Positions 15,319-16,767 of a stretch of DNA of 16,767 nt are shown here, one piece after another. Position numbers and translations under genes: made by a program. Source of the DNA: Flammeovirgaceae bacterium (GTDB lineage: Bacteria > Bacteroidota > Bacteroidia > Cytophagales > MED-G16); NCBI GenBank assembly GCA_002702205.1, contig NZYP01000028.1, positions 23,386-40,152 on the forward strand, given 5' to 3'. The notes under the pieces are model-generated. The model did not search any database. It saw nothing but the letters and a program-made list of their open reading frames with translations, and was not told where the DNA came from. Position 1 is the stretch's first letter. Every line of letters starts with the position of its first letter.

Positions 15319-15906
15319 TTAGGTCTTCTTAAGTGTATTTGATTTTATAAATTCTTTCCTACTCAGTGCTTGATATTTTTTTGTGTCTCCAAGAAGGATT
15401 AGCTCTTCATTGGCAACAATCCTGTTAGTGTATGATGCCATCTTCCCACTTTTTGAACATACGGCATGTACCTTTGTCACATACTCTGCAATCGCCATAA
15501 GATTAGGCATTGGTCCGAAGGGATTTCCCTTGTAATCCATATCCAGACCAGCGACAATTACCCTCTTTCCTGAATTTGCTAGCTCATTACATACCCCCAC
15601 AATAGAGTCATCAAAGAACTGTGCCTCATCAATTCCTATGACCTCAAAATTCTCTGATAACTTTAAAATTTTAGAGGGTTTAGATACGGGTTTGGATTTA
15701 ATGGAGTTTTTATCATGAGAGGTAACTTTCTTTTTATCGTACCTCAGGTCTTTTTTAGGTTTAAATATTTTAATTTTTTGCTTAGCTAGCTTTGCCCTTT
15801 TTACTCTCCTTATTAATTCCTCAGTCTTACCAGAAAACATCGAGCCACATATTACCTCAATCCATCCTATACCATCTGCCTGATTTATAGATCTTTCTAA
15901 AAACAT
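15319..15906 (-). CDS. tdk: thymidine kinase (type II, zinc-site-less flavobacterial form)
   Basis: This enzyme phosphorylates thymidine to dTMP with ATP in pyrimidine salvage. At 195 residues it is normal for the type II (TK1-like) family. It has P-loop GSMFSGKT (21-28), catalytic Glu94 in GIDEAQFF (91-98), and the lasso segment AGLDMDYKGNPFGPMPNLMA (119-138). The zinc-binding Cys quartet of the usual enzyme is largely gone: the first pair reads Cys150-SK-Ser153, and the second pair region YQALSRKEF (178-186) has no Cys. From memory, many Flavobacteriia enzymes share this loss, so it is a lineage trait rather than damage. The opening MFLERSINQADGIGWIEVIC is also typical of that group. It is convergent with the S9 peptidase gene, with a 5-base gap. 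Confidence 0.93.
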   Translation of the reverse strand: MFLERSINQADGIGWIEVICGSMFSGKTEELIRRVKRAKLAKQKIKIFKPKKDLRYDKKKVTSHDKNSIKSKPVSKPSKILKLSENFEVIGIDEAQFFDDSIVGVCNELANSGKRVIVAGLDMDYKGNPFGPMPNLMAIAEYVTKVHAVCSKSGKMASYTNRIVANEELILLGDTKKYQALSRKEFIKSNTLKKT

Positions 15907-16041
15907 TTCTAAATATAATTATTCTATTTTTTTCATTACATAAACCTATCTTATTTACTAAATAAAGAGGCAGAGTTAAAAAAGCCTCTATTAACTAATA
16001 TTATATTGTATATATTAGCACATAACCAAACATATAAAATT
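15907..16041. other. intergenic region between divergent tdk and the DUF3575 gene
   Basis: These 135 bases must carry the promoters of both divergent genes. A 6-bp hairpin, AGAGGC (15966-15971) with GCCTCT (15984-15989) around a 12-base A-rich loop, lies on the side of the DUF3575 gene. On the minus strand TATATTTA sits just before the tdk ATG and resembles the TAnnTTTG box with a last-base mismatch. No open frame of note is present. Confidence 0.4.
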
Positions 16042-16551
16042 ATGAAAAAAATATTAGTCTTATTATTTTTTAGCGTATGTATGAACTCTTACGCTCAAAA
16101 AAATGTACTTAAGTTTAACCCAGTTAGTTTAATATTTGGAGTTGGAAAAGTAACATATGAAAATGTATTAACTGAAAGTACATCTTTTGAATTATCTGCA
16201 ACATATAATAGTTTAGACTTGGGTCTTTTAGGTAAATCAACAGGAGTCGGGGGTCAAGTAAAGTATAAAATTTATTTTTCAGATACAGCACCAGATGGTT
16301 GGTATGTAGCACCTGCCGTTGGATATAGCGGTACAAAATATGAATCTATGGGAAGTGATTACGGTATAAATGGCTTTAGTATTGCTGGATTAGTAGGACA
16401 TCAATGGGTATTTGGTGATGGAAGAGGATTTACTATTGATATAAATACAGGTATAGGGTATAATAATTGGTCTGTGGATGGAGATGCGGTTATAACAAGG
16501 GGTGATGGTTTAGGATTAAAAGGAAATCTTTCATTTGGTTGGGCCTTTTAA
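16042..16551 (+). CDS. DUF3575-like outer-membrane beta-barrel protein
   Basis: This is a 169-residue exported protein. The signal peptide MKKILVLLFFSVCMNSYA is cleaved before QKN. The mature part alternates polar and hydrophobic residues in strands rich in Gly, Tyr and Ser (LKFNPVSLIFGVGKVTYENV, then GWYVAPAVGYSGTKYES) and ends with GLKGNLSFGWAF. The terminal Phe is a common outer-membrane insertion signal. The opening FNPVSLIFG...YE pattern resembles DUF3575 proteins of Bacteroidota, whose role is not known. The ATG at 16042 is chosen over an in-frame TTG at 16006 because the signal peptide begins there. It is divergent from tdk and followed by minus-strand tRNA genes. Family assignment is from memory and moderate; outer-membrane location is better supported. 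Confidence 0.75.
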   Translation: MKKILVLLFFSVCMNSYAQKNVLKFNPVSLIFGVGKVTYENVLTESTSFELSATYNSLDLGLLGKSTGVGGQVKYKIYFSDTAPDGWYVAPAVGYSGTKYESMGSDYGINGFSIAGLVGHQWVFGDGRGFTIDINTGIGYNNWSVDGDAVITRGDGLGLKGNLSFGWAF

Positions 16552-16606
16552 AGATCTAAATAATATAATCAATAAGTTAGAGAAGGAAATAAATAATGGT
16601 AAGGTT

Positions 16607-16627
16607 CAAAACGAGATTTTTTCTCAT
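16607..16627 (-). terminator. possible weak terminator of the tRNA-Gly/tRNA-Leu transcript
   Basis: On the minus strand, five bases after the tRNA-Leu gene, ATGAGA (16627-16622) pairs with TCTCGT (16616-16611), including one T-G pair, around an A5 loop, and T-rich sequence follows (TTTG). The stem is short and the T-run brief, so this is tentative. The rest of 16552-16631 holds no gene that I can see. Confidence 0.3.
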
Positions 16628-16631
16628 TTAG

Positions 16632-16717
16632 TACCCGGAGTGGGACTTGAACCCACACGGACTTTAAGGTCCACAGGATTTTAAGTCCTGCGTGTCTACC
16701 AATTCCACCATCCGGGC
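16632..16717 (-). tRNA. tRNA-Leu (UAA anticodon)
   Basis: The reverse complement folds as an 86-base class II tRNA. The acceptor is GCCCGGA with TCCGGGT, the D-arm region is TGGTGGAATTGGTAGACAC, and the anticodon arm CAGGA-CTTAAAA-TCCTG carries anticodon TAA. A long variable arm GGACCTTAAAGTCC follows, then the T arm GTGGG-TTCAAGT-CCCAC. The discriminator is A, and CCA is not encoded (CTA follows instead of CCA). It lies 10 bases downstream of the partial tRNA-Gly on the same strand, so both are probably one transcript. Confidence 0.96.
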
Positions 16718-16727
16718 AAAAAGGAAG

Positions 16728-16767
16728 AGCGAGAAATGGGATTCGAACCCACTACCCCAACCTTGGC
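16728..16767 (-). tRNA. tRNA-Gly (GCC anticodon), 3' half only
   Basis: The reverse complement reads GCCAAGG at the window edge, which is the anticodon GCC plus the start of the 3' anticodon stem of bacterial tRNA-Gly. It is followed by a variable loop, the T arm GTGGG-TTCGAAT-CCCAT, acceptor strand TTCTCGC and discriminator T. CCA is not encoded. The 5' half lies beyond the window, so the isotype rests on the match to the 3' half. Confidence 0.88.

Noticed and set aside
15966..15989. AGAGGC/GCCTCT hairpin considered as a terminator for tdk or the DUF3575 gene
   Set aside because: It lies upstream of both divergent genes, so it cannot terminate either; there is no T-run.
16006..16041. Upstream TTG start for the DUF3575-like protein
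   Set aside because: It would add 12 residues before a clean MKK-type signal peptide; the ATG at 16042 is the natural start.
1..16767. Mobile elements, CRISPR arrays, integrases, toxin-antitoxin or phage-defence genes
   Set aside because: No transposase, direct-repeat array, attachment-site duplication or defence domain was seen; the tRNA genes at the right end are not followed by an integrase within the window.

Overview
The window is a compact, strongly AT-rich chromosomal segment from a member of the Bacteroidota, most likely a marine-type Flavobacteriales bacterium. The evidence is a gliding/type IX secretion locus (a PorP/SprF-family protein followed by a GldK lipoprotein), several families largely confined to Bacteroidota (DUF4271, DUF4199, DUF3575, the flavobacterial form of thymidine kinase without a zinc site), and the lack of good Shine-Dalgarno sequences before most starts. 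No mobile element, integrase, CRISPR array or rRNA was seen; this reads as core genome.

Layout. Positions 1-3538 are a minus-strand cluster read right to left: DUF4271 membrane protein, uroporphyrinogen-III synthase (hemD), a PorP/SprF-family outer-membrane protein, and the lipoprotein GldK, which runs off the left edge (gldL, gldM and gldN are expected beyond). Divergent from it, with overlapping start regions, is hemW (3518-4636, +). A TIGR01777-family epimerase and uvrA form a minus-strand pair (8353-4626) joined by TAATG. Next come an unrecognised lysine-rich exported protein (+), a MoxR-type AAA ATPase (-), an ArsC-like low-molecular-weight phosphatase (+), a DUF4199 membrane protein (-), a DUF3050 protein and a pirin (+, coupled), a small coiled-coil protein (-), a dipeptidyl-peptidase-IV-type S9 peptidase (+), thymidine kinase (-), a DUF3575 beta-barrel-like protein (+), tRNA-Leu(UAA) and a partial tRNA-Gly(GCC), both on the minus strand.

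Most genes from 3518 onward are single units alternating in strand. The five convergent pairs overlap or lie at most 5 nt apart, so there is almost no room for terminators between them.

The most interesting spot is the DUF3050-pirin pair. The DUF3050 frame ends early at 11926. If one extra A is assumed in the A7 run at 11907-11913, the frame continues for 29 family-like codons and stops in an ATGA overlap with the pirin start. The protein also carries a set of Glu/His/Asp residues whose order and spacing fit the six-ligand site of heme-oxygenase-like diiron oxidases. The pair may therefore be a co-translated two-protein non-heme-iron module, interrupted here by a real or artefactual frameshift.
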